From Sphaerochaeta globosa str. Buddy (GTDB lineage Bacteria; Spirochaetota; Spirochaetia; Sphaerochaetales; Sphaerochaetaceae): a stretch of DNA of 64,000 nucleotides. The number at the start of each line of letters is the position of its first letter. The first letter of the stretch is position 1. A model generated the notes under the pieces. The model was not told the DNA's origin and made no database searches. It worked only from the letters and a program-made list of their open reading frames with translations. Below are positions 15,886-25,254 of this stretch, one piece after another. The stretch spans positions 688,458-752,457 of the forward strand of contig NC_015152.1 of assembly GCF_000190435.1 (NCBI RefSeq). The letters are read 5' to 3'. A program made the position numbers and the translations under genes.

Positions 15886-16619
15886 TGCAGCTCATCCCTG
15901 CCATCGACATCATTGACGGGGCGGCAGTGCGCCTCAGCCAGGGTCTGTACGATTCCAAGAAAATCTATGCCAGTGACCCGTTGGAAATTGCCAAGCAGTT
16001 TGAGGCTGCCAACATCAAGCGTCTGCACTTGGTCGACTTGGATGGGGCCAAGGGCAAGGGCATTGTCAACCTGCACATCCTTGAACGTCTTTCCAGGAAT
16101 ACCTCGTTGGTCATCGATTTCGGCGGGGGCATCAAGAAGACCGAGGACTTGCGTTCCGCCTTCGATGCAGGGGCGAGCATGGTGAGCTGTGGGTCGATCG
16201 CGGTAAAGGATCGTGAGCTTGTCCGCTCATGGATACACCTCTACGGCAGGGAGCGCCTGATTCTTGGTGCCGATGCCCGCGATGGGCTGATTCAGAGTAG
16301 CGGATGGTTGGAATCAAGCAACTTGGAAGTAGGCCCTTTCATAGATTCATATCACAACGATGGCCTGGATACTGTTATATGTACTGATATTGCTAAGGAT
16401 GGAATGCTGATGGGGCCTTCGTTGGTGCTCTATAAACAGTTGCTTTCTACCCGCCCTGCTTTGCGTCTTATCGCCTCAGGAGGAATTTCTTCTATGCAGG
16501 ATTTGATGGACCTTAAACAAGCAGGCCTGTACGGGGCGATCATCGGCAAGGCTATCTATGAGGGAAGGATCAGTTTGGAAGCGCTCAAACGCTTCGGGGA
16601 GGAACAGGATGCTGGCTAA
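15885..16619 (+). CDS. hisA: ProFAR isomerase
   Basis: HisA (244 aa) is a TIM-barrel isomerase converting ProFAR to PRFAR. The start is set at the ATG at 15885 ([12 protein letters not shown]), which overlaps the hisH stop as TGATG; a GTG one codon earlier is less likely. Motifs are [18 protein letters not shown] with the catalytic Asp, [35 protein letters not shown] with the second catalytic Asp, and [13 protein letters not shown] (phosphate site). Its 3' end overlaps hisF by 11 bp. Confidence 0.96.
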   Translation: MQLIPAIDIIDGAAVRLSQGLYDSKKIYASDPLEIAKQFEAANIKRLHLVDLDGAKGKGIVNLHILERLSRNTSLVIDFGGGIKKTEDLRSAFDAGASMVSCGSIAVKDRELVRSWIHLYGRERLILGADARDGLIQSSGWLESSNLEVGPFIDSYHNDGLDTVICTDIAKDGMLMGPSLVLYKQLLSTRPALRLIASGGISSMQDLMDLKQAGLYGAIIGKAIYEGRISLEALKRFGEEQDAG

Positions 16620-17388
16620 ACGAATTATACCGTGTCTGGATGTACGGGATGGAAGGACCGTTAAAGGGGTGAACTTTGTCAACCTCAGGGATGCAGGGGA
16701 TGCGGTAGAGCTCGCAAAGGCATACAGCCTCTGTGGTGCTGATGAGCTGACATTCCTGGATATTACCGCAACGGTGGAGAATCGCAGCACGTTCCGCGCT
16801 TTGGTTGAGCGCATTGCCCAGAATATTGCAATTCCTTTCACGGTGGGGGGAGGTATCCGCAATTCCGAAGATGTCTCTTCCCTTCTGGATAGTGGTGCGG
16901 ATAAGATTTCCATCAACAGCCAAGCGGTATCTGATCCTGATGTCATTGATGCTCTTGCCTTGCGTTTCGGCTCACAGTGTGTGGTTTGTGCCATCGATGC
17001 AAGGCTCAATCCTGCCTTCGATACTCCATCTCAGCAAGGTTGGGAGGTGTATGTGCATGGCGGACGCAAGCCCACCGGCATCGAAGTTGTCACCTGGGCA
17101 AAGGAAGCCTATAGTCGAGGAGCCGGGGAAATTTTGCTCACGAGCATGGAGCACGACGGAACCAAGGGCGGATTTGCCATTGATTTGACTCGTCGCGTCG
17201 GTGAGGCTGTGGGCATTCCCGTCATTGCCAGCGGGGGGGCGGGAACCATGGAACATTTTGAAGAGGTGTTCACGCAAGGAAAGGCCGATGCCGCACTTGC
17301 AGCGTCGATTTTTCATTTTCATGAAATAGATATCCCACAGCTGAAGATTTTTCTTGAGCGACGTGGTATAACTATGCGTACCCGCTAG
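16609..17388 (+). CDS. hisF: Imidazole glycerol phosphate synthase, cyclase subunit
   Basis: HisF (259 aa) closes the imidazole ring using ammonia from HisH, releasing IGP and AICAR. The start at 16609 ([15 protein letters not shown]) is chosen because the family begins exactly there; the frame runs 17 codons further upstream inside hisA. Catalytic Asp residues lie in IPCLDVRDG and in [16 protein letters not shown]. Phosphate-binding motifs are [11 protein letters not shown] and [23 protein letters not shown]-type AICAR links this pathway back to the purine salvage genes upstream in the window. Confidence 0.96.
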   Translation: MLAKRIIPCLDVRDGRTVKGVNFVNLRDAGDAVELAKAYSLCGADELTFLDITATVENRSTFRALVERIAQNIAIPFTVGGGIRNSEDVSSLLDSGADKISINSQAVSDPDVIDALALRFGSQCVVCAIDARLNPAFDTPSQQGWEVYVHGGRKPTGIEVVTWAKEAYSRGAGEILLTSMEHDGTKGGFAIDLTRRVGEAVGIPVIASGGAGTMEHFEEVFTQGKADAALAASIFHFHEIDIPQLKIFLERRGITMRTR

Positions 17389-17404
17389 TAAGGAGATTTC
17401 TATC

Positions 17405-18013
17405 ATGGGACTTGATTTTGATAAACAGGGAGGCTTGATTCCCGCCATTATACAGGATGCCGTTACACGCAAGGTCCTGATGCTTGGATATATGAACGAG
17501 GAAGCACTCAAGCTGACGCGCGACAAGAACCTGGTAACCTTCTATTCACGCAGCCGCCAGGCCTTGTGGACCAAGGGAGAGACCAGCGGAAACTATCTGC
17601 AGGTCAGGGAGATCCTTGAGGACTGCGACCACGATACGCTGCTCATCAAGGCTGTTCCCACCGGTCCTGTCTGCCATACCGGAGCCGATACATGCTTCGA
17701 TGAAGTCAACGACCCGGAGCAGGTTTCTTCTACCGAGTTCCTTTTCTATCTCGAGGAGGTCATCCACGACCGCCGCGAATTCCCCCAAGAGGGTTCCTAT
17801 ACCAACCATCTGTTCAGTCGCGGGTTGAACAAGATTGCCCAAAAGGTAGGTGAGGAAGCTGTTGAGTTGATAATCGAGAGCAAGGATGACAACAAGAACC
17901 TCTTCCTTGGTGAGGCTGCGGACCTGATGTACCACTTCTTGGTTCTCCTTACCCAGAAGAATGTGCAATTCTCCGAGGTCATCGATGTCCTGAAGGGAAG
18001 ACACAGCCGCTAA
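17405..18013 (+). CDS. hisIE: Bifunctional phosphoribosyl-AMP cyclohydrolase / phosphoribosyl-ATP pyrophosphatase
   Basis: This 202-aa fusion carries steps 2 and 3 of the pathway. The N-terminal HisI part (about 1-110) has VLMLGYMNEEALK, FYSRSRQALWTKGETSGN and the metal-binding DCDHDTLLIKA and GPVCHTGADTCF. The C-terminal HisE part (about 115-202) has SYTNHLFSRGLNKIAQKVGEEAVELI, the helical NTP pyrophosphohydrolase signature. It is the last gene of the operon and is followed by a strong terminator. With it, every enzyme from PRPP and ATP to histidine is encoded here. Confidence 0.96.
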   Translation: MGLDFDKQGGLIPAIIQDAVTRKVLMLGYMNEEALKLTRDKNLVTFYSRSRQALWTKGETSGNYLQVREILEDCDHDTLLIKAVPTGPVCHTGADTCFDEVNDPEQVSSTEFLFYLEEVIHDRREFPQEGSYTNHLFSRGLNKIAQKVGEEAVELIIESKDDNKNLFLGEAADLMYHFLVLLTQKNVQFSEVIDVLKGRHSR

Positions 18014-18055
18014 GCGAGCAACCGTCAAACACTACCAATACAGTACGTAAAGAAA

Positions 18056-18092
18056 AACATCACCTGCCATCAAATGGTAGGTGATGTTTTTT
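18056..18092 (+). terminator. Intrinsic terminator of the his operon
   Basis: AACATCACCTGCCAT (18056-18070) pairs with ATGGTAGGTGATGTT (18074-18088), 15 pairs with one wobble, around a CAA loop, and ends in a T-run. It lies 42 nt after the hisIE stop. Confidence 0.93.
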
Positions 18093-18192
18093 GCAAAGAC
18101 CTCGACATATGTTTGTACAGCTTTTCCTTATGATGGTGCGGTATACAAAAGCATCGCTCGAATCTACACTTGTGGAACAGGGGGCATACAGT

Positions 18193-18786
18193 ATGAGCAT
18201 CTATGTAATCCGGCATGCTGAGAAACAGAAGGGTGATTTCCATCACCAGGGGCTGAAGTTCAATGACCAGCCGATTACCCAGTCTGGCATTGCAAGTGCG
18301 CGACGGTTGGTTGATTTCTTCTCTTCCCTGGACATAGAGTTCATCTACATCAGTGAGTACCTCAGAACACAACAGACAATTGCCTACGTTGCAGAGGCGA
18401 AAGCTCTGGTTCCCGTAGTAGACAACAGACTCAATGAGATTGATATCGGCTGTATCGAAGAGATGACTGATGGTCAAATACAAGAGCAGTATCCCTCTTT
18501 CTGGGATTCCTATCATACCAGAGACCATGAATTTCGAATGCCCGGTGGTGAAACTGGAGAAGAGGCGGAGAAGCGCATCAGAAGCCTTTTCGATTCCTTG
18601 GACAGAACAAAGAACTATATTCTGGCAACCCATGAGGGATTGACCCGCATCCTGCTCTGTTCAGTGTTGGGCCTTCCAGCCTATCGAAGACACCTCTTTA
18701 CCATCGACTATGCTTCAATTACCGTATTTGACTTCCTGCCAGAGTTCAACTGCTGGACAGTGCCAAAGGTGAATATGGTGGTGTGA
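18193..18786 (+). CDS. Histidine phosphatase superfamily protein (phosphoglycerate mutase-like)
   Basis: The start MSIYVIRHAEKQKG (18193, 197 aa) places the catalytic RHAE motif at residues 7-10, where this family always has it; a G-rich site (AGGGGGC) precedes it. Further active-site parts are the ISEYLRTQQTI stretch with the phosphate-binding Arg, the acid in EIDIGCIEEM, and the second catalytic His in ILATHEGLTRILL. These enzymes remove phosphate from small molecules or nucleotides; the substrate cannot be predicted. It follows the his terminator, so it is transcribed separately. A histidinol-phosphatase role is unlikely because HisB already has that domain. Confidence 0.85.
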   Translation: MSIYVIRHAEKQKGDFHHQGLKFNDQPITQSGIASARRLVDFFSSLDIEFIYISEYLRTQQTIAYVAEAKALVPVVDNRLNEIDIGCIEEMTDGQIQEQYPSFWDSYHTRDHEFRMPGGETGEEAEKRIRSLFDSLDRTKNYILATHEGLTRILLCSVLGLPAYRRHLFTIDYASITVFDFLPEFNCWTVPKVNMVV

Positions 18787-18904
18787 AGCAAACAATGAGG
18801 TTTAGCACCAGTACCAACGAGAGCAACGAAACTCCCTGGATGTGAGTCTTCAAGAAAAGATATTCTTTAGGTATGTGGGCTATGATGCTCTTGTTTTTCT
18901 TCTA

Positions 18905-18932
18905 TTTGACTATTAGAATCAATTTAGTCAAA
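18905..18932 (+). promoter_or_regulatory. Palindromic operator upstream of the TetR gene
   Basis: TTTGACTA (18905-18912) and TAGTCAAA (18925-18932) form a perfect 8-bp inverted repeat with a 12-bp spacer, 20 bp before the TetR start codon. The size and position fit a TetR dimer site for autorepression of the exporter operon. Confidence 0.55.
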
Positions 18933-18951
18933 CGTTATATAAGAGGTAGGC

Positions 18952-19560
18952 ATGCCCAAGGCTTTATCTGCACAAGAACGAGAAACAATACAGAATCGAC
19001 TCAAGAGTGAAGCAAGACAGTGCTTGCGTACCCTGGGGATAAAGAAGACGACAGTCGATGAACTGGTGGGTCGGGTACACATTCCCAAGGGGACGTTCTA
19101 CTTGTTCTATCAATCCAAAGAACTACTCTTTTTCGATGTCCTTATGGACTTTCACAACGAACTGCAGGCCGATTTGATTAGCGTAGTGGAACAACAACAG
19201 ACGTTCAATACCAAGAATCTTGTAGCCATACTGTACTCCTTGTTCAAACGCGTTGACGGCTCGTTTCTGGCGGCCATGATTCAGAACAACGACATAGAAC
19301 TGCTGATGCGAAAACTTCCGCCTCAGTTGGTCCAAGACCACCAGAGGACTGACGACTTGAGCATGGAACACTTTCTCTCGTTTCTTCCGCTTACGCTTGA
19401 GGAGCATCGTGTTCAGGTGTTCAGTGCTGCTTTGCGTGCCGTGTTCTTATCCATGTTGCACAAGTCGGAGATTGGGGAAGACGTATTCGACGAGGCTCTG
19501 CTGCTCATGCTGACCGGTATCGTTGCACAACTTTTGGAGGAACCCCATGATAATGGTTGA
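18952..19560 (+). CDS. TetR family transcriptional regulator
   Basis: This 202-aa protein has the TetR N-terminal helix-turn-helix (about residues 24-50: LGIKKTTVDELVGRVHIPKG followed by TFYLFYQSKELLFFDVLMDF). The C-terminal ligand-binding part is unlike any I can name. Its 3' end overlaps the start of the ABC ATPase gene by 14 bp, so regulator and exporter form one operon. An inverted repeat 20 bp upstream is the likely operator. The context (regulator, ATPase, two permeases) suggests it senses the exported compound. Confidence 0.9.
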   Translation: MPKALSAQERETIQNRLKSEARQCLRTLGIKKTTVDELVGRVHIPKGTFYLFYQSKELLFFDVLMDFHNELQADLISVVEQQQTFNTKNLVAILYSLFKRVDGSFLAAMIQNNDIELLMRKLPPQLVQDHQRTDDLSMEHFLSFLPLTLEEHRVQVFSAALRAVFLSMLHKSEIGEDVFDEALLLMLTGIVAQLLEEPHDNG

Positions 19561-20392
19561 AAATCTCAGCTTCAGTTATTCTCGTAAGCCCTTTATCGAA
19601 GCCATGAACTTCAGTGTGCATACCGGTGAGATTTTTGGCTTCCTGGGGCCTTCCGGAGCAGGGAAAAGTACCATACAGAAAATTCTCACCGGTCTCATCC
19701 CCTCCTACACAGGCAGTGTGGTGGTCAACCAAACGGAAGCAAAGAAGCGTAATTCAGCTTTCTATGAACACATCGGAGTAGATTTCGAAGTCCCTAGTTT
19801 GTTCGAGAAACTCACTGCTTTGCAAAACCTTCGCTATTTTGCCTCGCTGTACACGCATTCGCTTCCTCTTGAACCGTTGTTGGAATCAGTCGGGCTCCAA
19901 GATGAAGCTGACAAGAAAGTAATGGATTATTCAAAGGGCATGAAATCGCGGCTCAATTTCATCAAGGCTTTACTGCACGCCCCTTCCATCCTGTTTCTGG
20001 ATGAACCAACGTCAGGACTCGACCCCTCCAATGCCCGGGTGATGAAGGACCTGATTCTCCAGCAACGCGAACAAGGGGCTACCATCGTGCTTACCACCCA
20101 CAACATGTATGATGCCACCGAGCTCTGCGACAGGGTGGCCTTTATTGTGGATGGAAGCATCCGTGCCCTCGATACACCCAGGAATTTGATCATGAGTAGG
20201 GGAGCTGCGACCGTAACCTATAGTTATAGGGAAAACGGTGGGGAGCATCAGGGTACTGCAACGGTATCACAAACTGCAAGCGATGAACGTTTGCTCCGAA
20301 TATTGCAGGAGAACCGACTGCTGAGCATTCATTCGAGCGAACCCACCCTCAACGATATTTTCTCCGAACTGACCGGGAGGAAGCTCCAATGA
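19547..20392 (+). CDS. ABC exporter ATP-binding protein
   Basis: The ATG at 19547 follows a GGAGG site by 6 nt (281 aa). Walker A is GPSGAGKST, the signature is a degenerate YSKGMKSRL in place of LSGGQ, Walker B is ILFLDEPTSGLD, and the switch His is in VLTTHNMYDA. The C-terminal extension after about residue 220 resembles DrrA/NatA-type exporter ATPases. It drives the two permeases encoded immediately downstream, with which it overlaps by ATGA. Substrate unknown; drugs, lipids or peptides are typical for this class. Confidence 0.92.
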   Translation: MIMVENLSFSYSRKPFIEAMNFSVHTGEIFGFLGPSGAGKSTIQKILTGLIPSYTGSVVVNQTEAKKRNSAFYEHIGVDFEVPSLFEKLTALQNLRYFASLYTHSLPLEPLLESVGLQDEADKKVMDYSKGMKSRLNFIKALLHAPSILFLDEPTSGLDPSNARVMKDLILQQREQGATIVLTTHNMYDATELCDRVAFIVDGSIRALDTPRNLIMSRGAATVTYSYRENGGEHQGTATVSQTASDERLLRILQENRLLSIHSSEPTLNDIFSELTGRKLQ

Positions 20393-21072
20393 GGTTTGTA
20401 GCGTTGCTTGTCGGCGATATCCGATTCCAGTACAAATACGGGTTTTATTTTCTGTATGGCATCTTTAGCCTGATGTATTCAGTCATTTTGCAGCTCTTGC
20501 CCGAAGCTTGGAAAGCCAATGTCTCGGTACTGATGGTACTCTCCGACCCGGCCATGCTCGGGCTGTTCTTCATGGGAGCTATCCTGCAGTTTGAGAAGGA
20601 AGAGCATACGCTGCACAGCATCGCTGTTTCTCCTGCAACGGTGTATGAATATATGCTCTCCAAACTTGTTTCACTGGGAATTATCTCCACGCTGGTAGCG
20701 TTATTGCTTGCTTCTGTGGGTGGTGTTTTGGATCACCCAATCAGGTTTTGCATCGCGGTTTTTCTAGGCTCCTGTCTCTTTTCCTCGCTTGGGCTGGTTT
20801 TGGCAACCAAAACCAGTACACTTAATCAATTCTTGATTGCCACCGCCCCGTGCGAGCTGGTGATCACCGTACCTGCCATTCTGTACCTCTTTTGGGATAG
20901 CTCTTCATGGTTTTTGTTGCATCCGGGCTCAAGCCTCATCACGCTATTCCTATCTGACGAGCACATCCTGTTTGCCTTCTTCTCATTACTGGTATGGACC
21001 CTGCTCTGTGTGTGGTTGGCCATATACGCAACAAAGAAATTCTTTCTTACGTTGGGAGGAACATGCACATGA
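20389..21072 (+). CDS. ABC-2 type exporter permease 1
   Basis: This 227-aa membrane protein has about six hydrophobic segments, beginning after a short basic N-terminus (VALLVGDIRFQYKYGFYFLY), and the amphipathic loop typical of ABC-2 permeases (QFEKEEHTLHSIAVSPATVYEYMLSK split over the membrane boundary). It overlaps the ATPase gene by ATGA and the next permease gene by ATGA. It likely forms a heterodimer with permease 2. It resembles the fluoroquinolone-export class of small permeases, but specificity is not readable. Confidence 0.8.
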   Translation: MRFVALLVGDIRFQYKYGFYFLYGIFSLMYSVILQLLPEAWKANVSVLMVLSDPAMLGLFFMGAILQFEKEEHTLHSIAVSPATVYEYMLSKLVSLGIISTLVALLLASVGGVLDHPIRFCIAVFLGSCLFSSLGLVLATKTSTLNQFLIATAPCELVITVPAILYLFWDSSSWFLLHPGSSLITLFLSDEHILFAFFSLLVWTLLCVWLAIYATKKFFLTLGGTCT

Positions 21073-21782
21073 AGACCATCCTTGTCTCGTTTGTCATGGT
21101 GCTGCGTCAGATACTAAGCGACGGCATGTTGGTAGCGGTTTCCCTGGCTTCCGTTCTTGCAGGAATATTCTTTAAAATTGCTATTCCTATTCTGGAGAAA
21201 AATCTCTGCATCTACTTTGCAGCAAGCTCGATTCTCCAGCCTTACTACCGGCTCTTCGACCTGCTGCTGATACTCCTTGCCCCCTATATGCTCTGTTTTG
21301 CTTGCGCAATGGTCATGCTCGATGAACATGAGCAAAATCTATCGCAATACCTGTGGGTTACGCCGTTACAAACACATGGATACCTTGTTTCTCGGTTGGG
21401 ACTCACCGCAGGGTTTGCCTCTCTTGTCTCCATGCTCCTCATAGCTGCTTTTCGCCTGACACCATGGAATCTACCCTCCCTTATCGGGACGAGCGTGCTT
21501 GCTGCGATCTGTGGTTTTGCGGTTTCGTTGTTTCTCTTTGCCTTTTCCCGAAACAAGGTGGAAGGCATGGCAATGGGCAAACTCTCCGGCTTGTTTCTGA
21601 TGGGCCTTCCCGTACCATTTTTCTTGCATTCCTCATGGCAATACGTATTCAGTCCACTCCCTTCGTATTGGCTGGCACGGTATGCCCTTCAGGGGTCACC
21701 GAGTTGGTTCTTTGCATCCCTTGCCACCTCTGTGGTAGGGGTTATCGTGCTATATCGCAAGGTATTGGAAAAATTGGTATGA
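21069..21782 (+). CDS. ABC-2 type exporter permease 2
   Basis: The start at 21069 (MKTILVSFVMVLRQIL, 237 aa) overlaps the stop of permease 1 by ATGA and has GGGAGG about 8 nt upstream. A closer ATG at 21063 has poor spacing. About six membrane segments are seen, with a loop DEHEQNLSQYLWVTPLQTHGYL equivalent to that of permease 1, split over the membrane edge. It completes the exporter and converges with the GPH transporter gene, 29 bp away. Confidence 0.8.
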   Translation: MKTILVSFVMVLRQILSDGMLVAVSLASVLAGIFFKIAIPILEKNLCIYFAASSILQPYYRLFDLLLILLAPYMLCFACAMVMLDEHEQNLSQYLWVTPLQTHGYLVSRLGLTAGFASLVSMLLIAAFRLTPWNLPSLIGTSVLAAICGFAVSLFLFAFSRNKVEGMAMGKLSGLFLMGLPVPFFLHSSWQYVFSPLPSYWLARYALQGSPSWFFASLATSVVGVIVLYRKVLEKLV

Positions 21783-21811
21783 ACGTGCGTGGCAGGTTGA
21801 ATCGGCTATGC

Positions 21812-23251
21812 CTACCAGTTGCATAGCTCGTGCTTCCTTCCCGACACTTTTTCGCATATTGCCTTCACTTCGGCAGAGGCATCCTGTAAATTCCCTCCTG
21901 AACGGAGTCGAACAAGTTCTTGAGCCACCACCTCGCTATTTTTCGGGCTGAGCTCGAACCAAGTGGCTGCTACGATACCTGCGATGATTAAAAGGGCAGG
22001 ACCACCGATGAAGAATAGGAAAAAACGGGAGAGTACCTGGTTTGTCTGCTCTGTATTGGATACAAACCCCACCATCTCTAGGAACATGCCGATCATGGGC
22101 ATGACCAATGCTCCTTGTACGAGCTTTCTGGTAAGTGTCATGGCTCCCGAATAGACTCCGGATCGCTGGCTGCCGGTCATAAGCTCATCAACATCGATGA
22201 CATTAGGCAGGATTGCATAGGGAATGAACACTGCTGCAGAAGTTCCCAACCCTATCACTGCACACACCATGGCAACCAACCAGACCGGTGATGTAAAACT
22301 GAGCAAGAGGGTACAGAACATGCCTGTCAACCAGATAAGAAGGCCCATTCTATAGGCAAAACGCTTGCCCTTGCTGTTTGCAATGCGTACGTACACCATA
22401 ATCATTGCCAGTTGTACCACCATGAGCGTCCCCATGGCCACCGAGTAGAGTGTTGGGCGCCTCAGGTAATATGTCAGGTAGTAGGTAAAGAGAGCCATGA
22501 GCAAATCCATGGCACTGTAGGCAAACACGTACATCAGGATGTGGATGCGAAAGGAACGGTTGCGAAAAATGGTAAGGAATTCCTTCATGAAATTCTTGGG
22601 GATGCTTTGTTGCACAGCTTGTTTGTTTTCCCAGGTACCGAAGTAGGTGAATACCCAAGGAAGGGCGAAGAATATGCCGAACACTACCGACATGGCAACA
22701 TACCCGTCTGAGGGATCACCTTTGGAAGAGTCGATGATAATCTTGGGTAGGGTGGCAGCCAGCAGGGAAGAGAAGCCGGAGAAGAACAGGCGGGATCCTG
22801 AAAGTTTGTTGCGTGTCTTATAATCACCCGATAGTTCTGCTGCCAGGGCACTGTAGGGAATCATGACCATGGTAAAGACAGTAGCAAAGAGGATATATGC
22901 GAAACTGTAGTAGAGAAACAGGGCTCCTTGGCTTGTGAAATCCATCGGGAGCCAGAGCAGGATGAAGGAGAGCGTAATGGGGACAATGCCCGCTAGGAAG
23001 TACACCCGCCGCCGTCCGAATCGTGATTTCGTCCTATCGGAAAGGTAGCCCATCAGAGGATCGGAGACGGCATCCCAAACCTTGCCTATGCCAAAGACGA
23101 GACCTGCCAGGGCAGGGGAAAGTCCCACCACCTCCGTAAGGTAGAACAGGAACAGCAGGCCTACAATCATGAAGGCACCGCCGCCGTAGATATCACCCAA
23201 TCCATAGGAAACGAGGGTTTTAAACGTTACCGTACGCTCTTTGTTCGCCAT
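21812..23251 (-). CDS. GPH-type (MelB-like) sugar:cation symporter
   Basis: This 479-aa protein has about 12 membrane helices. It shows the glycoside-pentoside-hexuronide family features: YGLGDIYGGGAFMIVGLLFLF, KVWDAVSDPLMGYLSDRTKS with the cation-binding Asp pair, and RFGRRRVYFL. The start MANKERTV has GGAG 8 nt upstream; an ATG two codons earlier overlaps the GH31 stop by ATGA. It is the last gene of a three-gene carbohydrate operon and should import the sugar or glycoside processed by its neighbours. E. coli pairs the YihQ glycosidase with GPH-family transporters (YihO/YihP), the same pairing as here. Confidence 0.9.
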   Translation of the reverse strand: MANKERTVTFKTLVSYGLGDIYGGGAFMIVGLLFLFYLTEVVGLSPALAGLVFGIGKVWDAVSDPLMGYLSDRTKSRFGRRRVYFLAGIVPITLSFILLWLPMDFTSQGALFLYYSFAYILFATVFTMVMIPYSALAAELSGDYKTRNKLSGSRLFFSGFSSLLAATLPKIIIDSSKGDPSDGYVAMSVVFGIFFALPWVFTYFGTWENKQAVQQSIPKNFMKEFLTIFRNRSFRIHILMYVFAYSAMDLLMALFTYYLTYYLRRPTLYSVAMGTLMVVQLAMIMVYVRIANSKGKRFAYRMGLLIWLTGMFCTLLLSFTSPVWLVAMVCAVIGLGTSAAVFIPYAILPNVIDVDELMTGSQRSGVYSGAMTLTRKLVQGALVMPMIGMFLEMVGFVSNTEQTNQVLSRFFLFFIGGPALLIIAGIVAATWFELSPKNSEVVAQELVRLRSGGNLQDASAEVKAICEKVSGRKHELCNW

Positions 23252-23253
23252 GT

Positions 23254-25254
23254 TCATTGCTCCTTCTCGACTATGTCCCGGCATTGTTGCCTAAATTTGC
23301 TGGTAGCGCGTATGAAAACCGGTGGATAGCCGATTTCAGATGCTATCGAATGCCAACCTTCACTATGTACTTTGCCAGTAAAGAAGTGCACCCAATTGCC
23401 CTCAGGAATCCACACCTTCCGTTTTCTTGCACGTTTTCTCAGGATCGGGGCTACCAAGAGGTCCTCACCATAGAAATATTGGCCCCTTACTGCGTGATTG
23501 CCCTTTCTCAACACCGGCATAATCGGTGGTTCGCCTGTCACCTGATATTGCTCGGAAACATGCAGGTGATAGCTCAGCAGTGCTTGGTGGATACGGGCCA
23601 TCCGTGCAAAATGTGCTAGCATTTCTTGATCGGAATCAAACTGTGCATTCACTTTCGGATTAATGCCTTCATGCGTTCGCATGACTTGGGTAAATGCGGC
23701 AAGTTCGCAGCTACGCATCAACAGTTCCCGGCTGCGCTTGATCCAGGCAAACGAGAAGAAGCCTCCAATATCGAAATGCCAGTACCCGATACCCGATAGT
23801 GCAGAAGAGATGGCTGCAGGAACCACCGAGGGCAAACCGCTGTCTTTGAGGAAATTCACGCTCTGGTCGCCGGCCCAGAACAAGGGGACGTGGGGGCTGC
23901 TGCCGATGAAGCCAGACCGGCAGAAGTAGACTATTTCATTGCCGAACCCGGCCTCCTGTACCGCTTGTGCATTGAGTTGTGCCCATCGCAGCGGATACCT
24001 GTTGTGCTCCAGGTAGGGATCCGAATCTCCAAAAAGGGCTCCATCGGGAGGAAGGTATTCACCGAAATCGGCCATCCAGCCATCCATGCCGATGCCCAAC
24101 ATATGTTCCTTGATTATCCCCTTGTACCACGTATATGCCTCAGGATTGCATAAGTCCACCAATGCAACGGGGAAGGTGGTAGTACTGGTGATGTAGGGCG
24201 AGGTTGTTTGCTTCTTACGCACAAAGTATCCCTTACGCTCTCCCTCAGCGTAGAGGGGGGCATCAGTGGCGAGGAAGGGATTGTTGTACCCTAGGAATTT
24301 GATGCCTTGGCCGTGCAATTCCTTGATAAAAAGCGGAAGGTCTGGATACAGCGTTTGGTCATACTGCCAATTCCAGAAGAGTTGCTTGCCGTACTCAGTC
24401 ATTCGTGTTCCCTGCCAATCCTGACACCACAGGGCAGCCACCGGAATACCAGCTTCGATTGCTCGCTTGAGCTTCTGACGAACGATAGTCTGACCCCCCT
24501 GTACACCGAGAATTATGCCTTGGTACATCCAAGAAGGGAGAGGTTTCTGCCTGCCCAGGATTGAGCTGATAGTTGCACCTGCCTCGCCTACTGAGGAAGC
24601 TTGTCCGATACACAGAGAAGCCGGGATGGCGTGGGATGAAAGTACACAAGAATGCTTGTGCGTAAAGTCAAAGCGGCAGAAAGAGAAGCAATCCAGAACT
24701 GCCCAACGGCCCGAGGAGGTAACAAAGCTTGGCTGGGGGAAGTAGGTGTGTTCCTGGGAACCTCCGCGCCCCGAGTGAAGGTTTGCAAGTACTTTTACAT
24801 AGGTGGGTCCTCTGCCGATACCAGGTTCCGATACCCACAGCGGCAGTACCTTACCCCGTAGGTCAAGATGGGAAAACTGTTCTCCACAGCCGAATATAGG
24901 TTCATCGGGAGCAAGAAGCAGTCGGATGCGAAACCGATTGGGTTTTTCAGTGGTAAGAGGAACTGGAATAAGTCGCAGTCCAAAGGCCGTTTCATGGATT
25001 TCCAACCTCACAAGGCCCTCGAAAATAATATGGATGATGCCTTGTTCCGAGAGGCTTTCGTCAATACGGTAACGAGAGGCTTCTTTCCACCAAGAGAGCT
25101 TTTCTTGCTTGATGTGGTACATGCCGTGGGGCATCGTAATGGTACAGCTTCCCTTTCCCAGCCCGATACAGGGAACTATTACTGAATGTTGCAGTACCGG
25201 TATGCCTTGGTAGGAGAGTGTAAAACCACCCGTGATGGTGCGGATATCGATCAT
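23254..25254 (-). CDS. GH31 family alpha-glycosidase, YihQ (sulfoquinovosidase)-like subgroup
   Basis: This 666-aa enzyme starts at the ATG 25254, with AGGAG 8 nt upstream and an ATGA overlap with the preceding gene. The catalytic nucleophile is in GWMADFGEYLPPD and the acid/base Asp in FWAGDQSVNF. The stretches HFDIGGFFSF and AAFTQVMRTHEG with MLAHFARMARIHQALL resemble E. coli YihQ more than ordinary alpha-glucosidases, by memory of that protein. At the position 36 residues after the acid/base Asp, where YihQ has Tyr508 (sulfonate site), this protein has Phe. No signal peptide, so it acts in the cytoplasm on imported glycosides. Sulfoquinovoside, alpha-glucoside and alpha-xyloside are all possible. 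Confidence 0.85.
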   Translation of the reverse strand: MIDIRTITGGFTLSYQGIPVLQHSVIVPCIGLGKGSCTITMPHGMYHIKQEKLSWWKEASRYRIDESLSEQGIIHIIFEGLVRLEIHETAFGLRLIPVPLTTEKPNRFRIRLLLAPDEPIFGCGEQFSHLDLRGKVLPLWVSEPGIGRGPTYVKVLANLHSGRGGSQEHTYFPQPSFVTSSGRWAVLDCFSFCRFDFTHKHSCVLSSHAIPASLCIGQASSVGEAGATISSILGRQKPLPSWMYQGIILGVQGGQTIVRQKLKRAIEAGIPVAALWCQDWQGTRMTEYGKQLFWNWQYDQTLYPDLPLFIKELHGQGIKFLGYNNPFLATDAPLYAEGERKGYFVRKKQTTSPYITSTTTFPVALVDLCNPEAYTWYKGIIKEHMLGIGMDGWMADFGEYLPPDGALFGDSDPYLEHNRYPLRWAQLNAQAVQEAGFGNEIVYFCRSGFIGSSPHVPLFWAGDQSVNFLKDSGLPSVVPAAISSALSGIGYWHFDIGGFFSFAWIKRSRELLMRSCELAAFTQVMRTHEGINPKVNAQFDSDQEMLAHFARMARIHQALLSYHLHVSEQYQVTGEPPIMPVLRKGNHAVRGQYFYGEDLLVAPILRKRARKRKVWIPEGNWVHFFTGKVHSEGWHSIASEIGYPPVFIRATSKFRQQCRDIVEKEQ

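Noticed and set aside
18193-18786. Histidinol phosphatase of the his pathway
   Set aside because: It lies beyond the his terminator, belongs to a different phosphatase superfamily, and HisB already has the HAD phosphatase domain.
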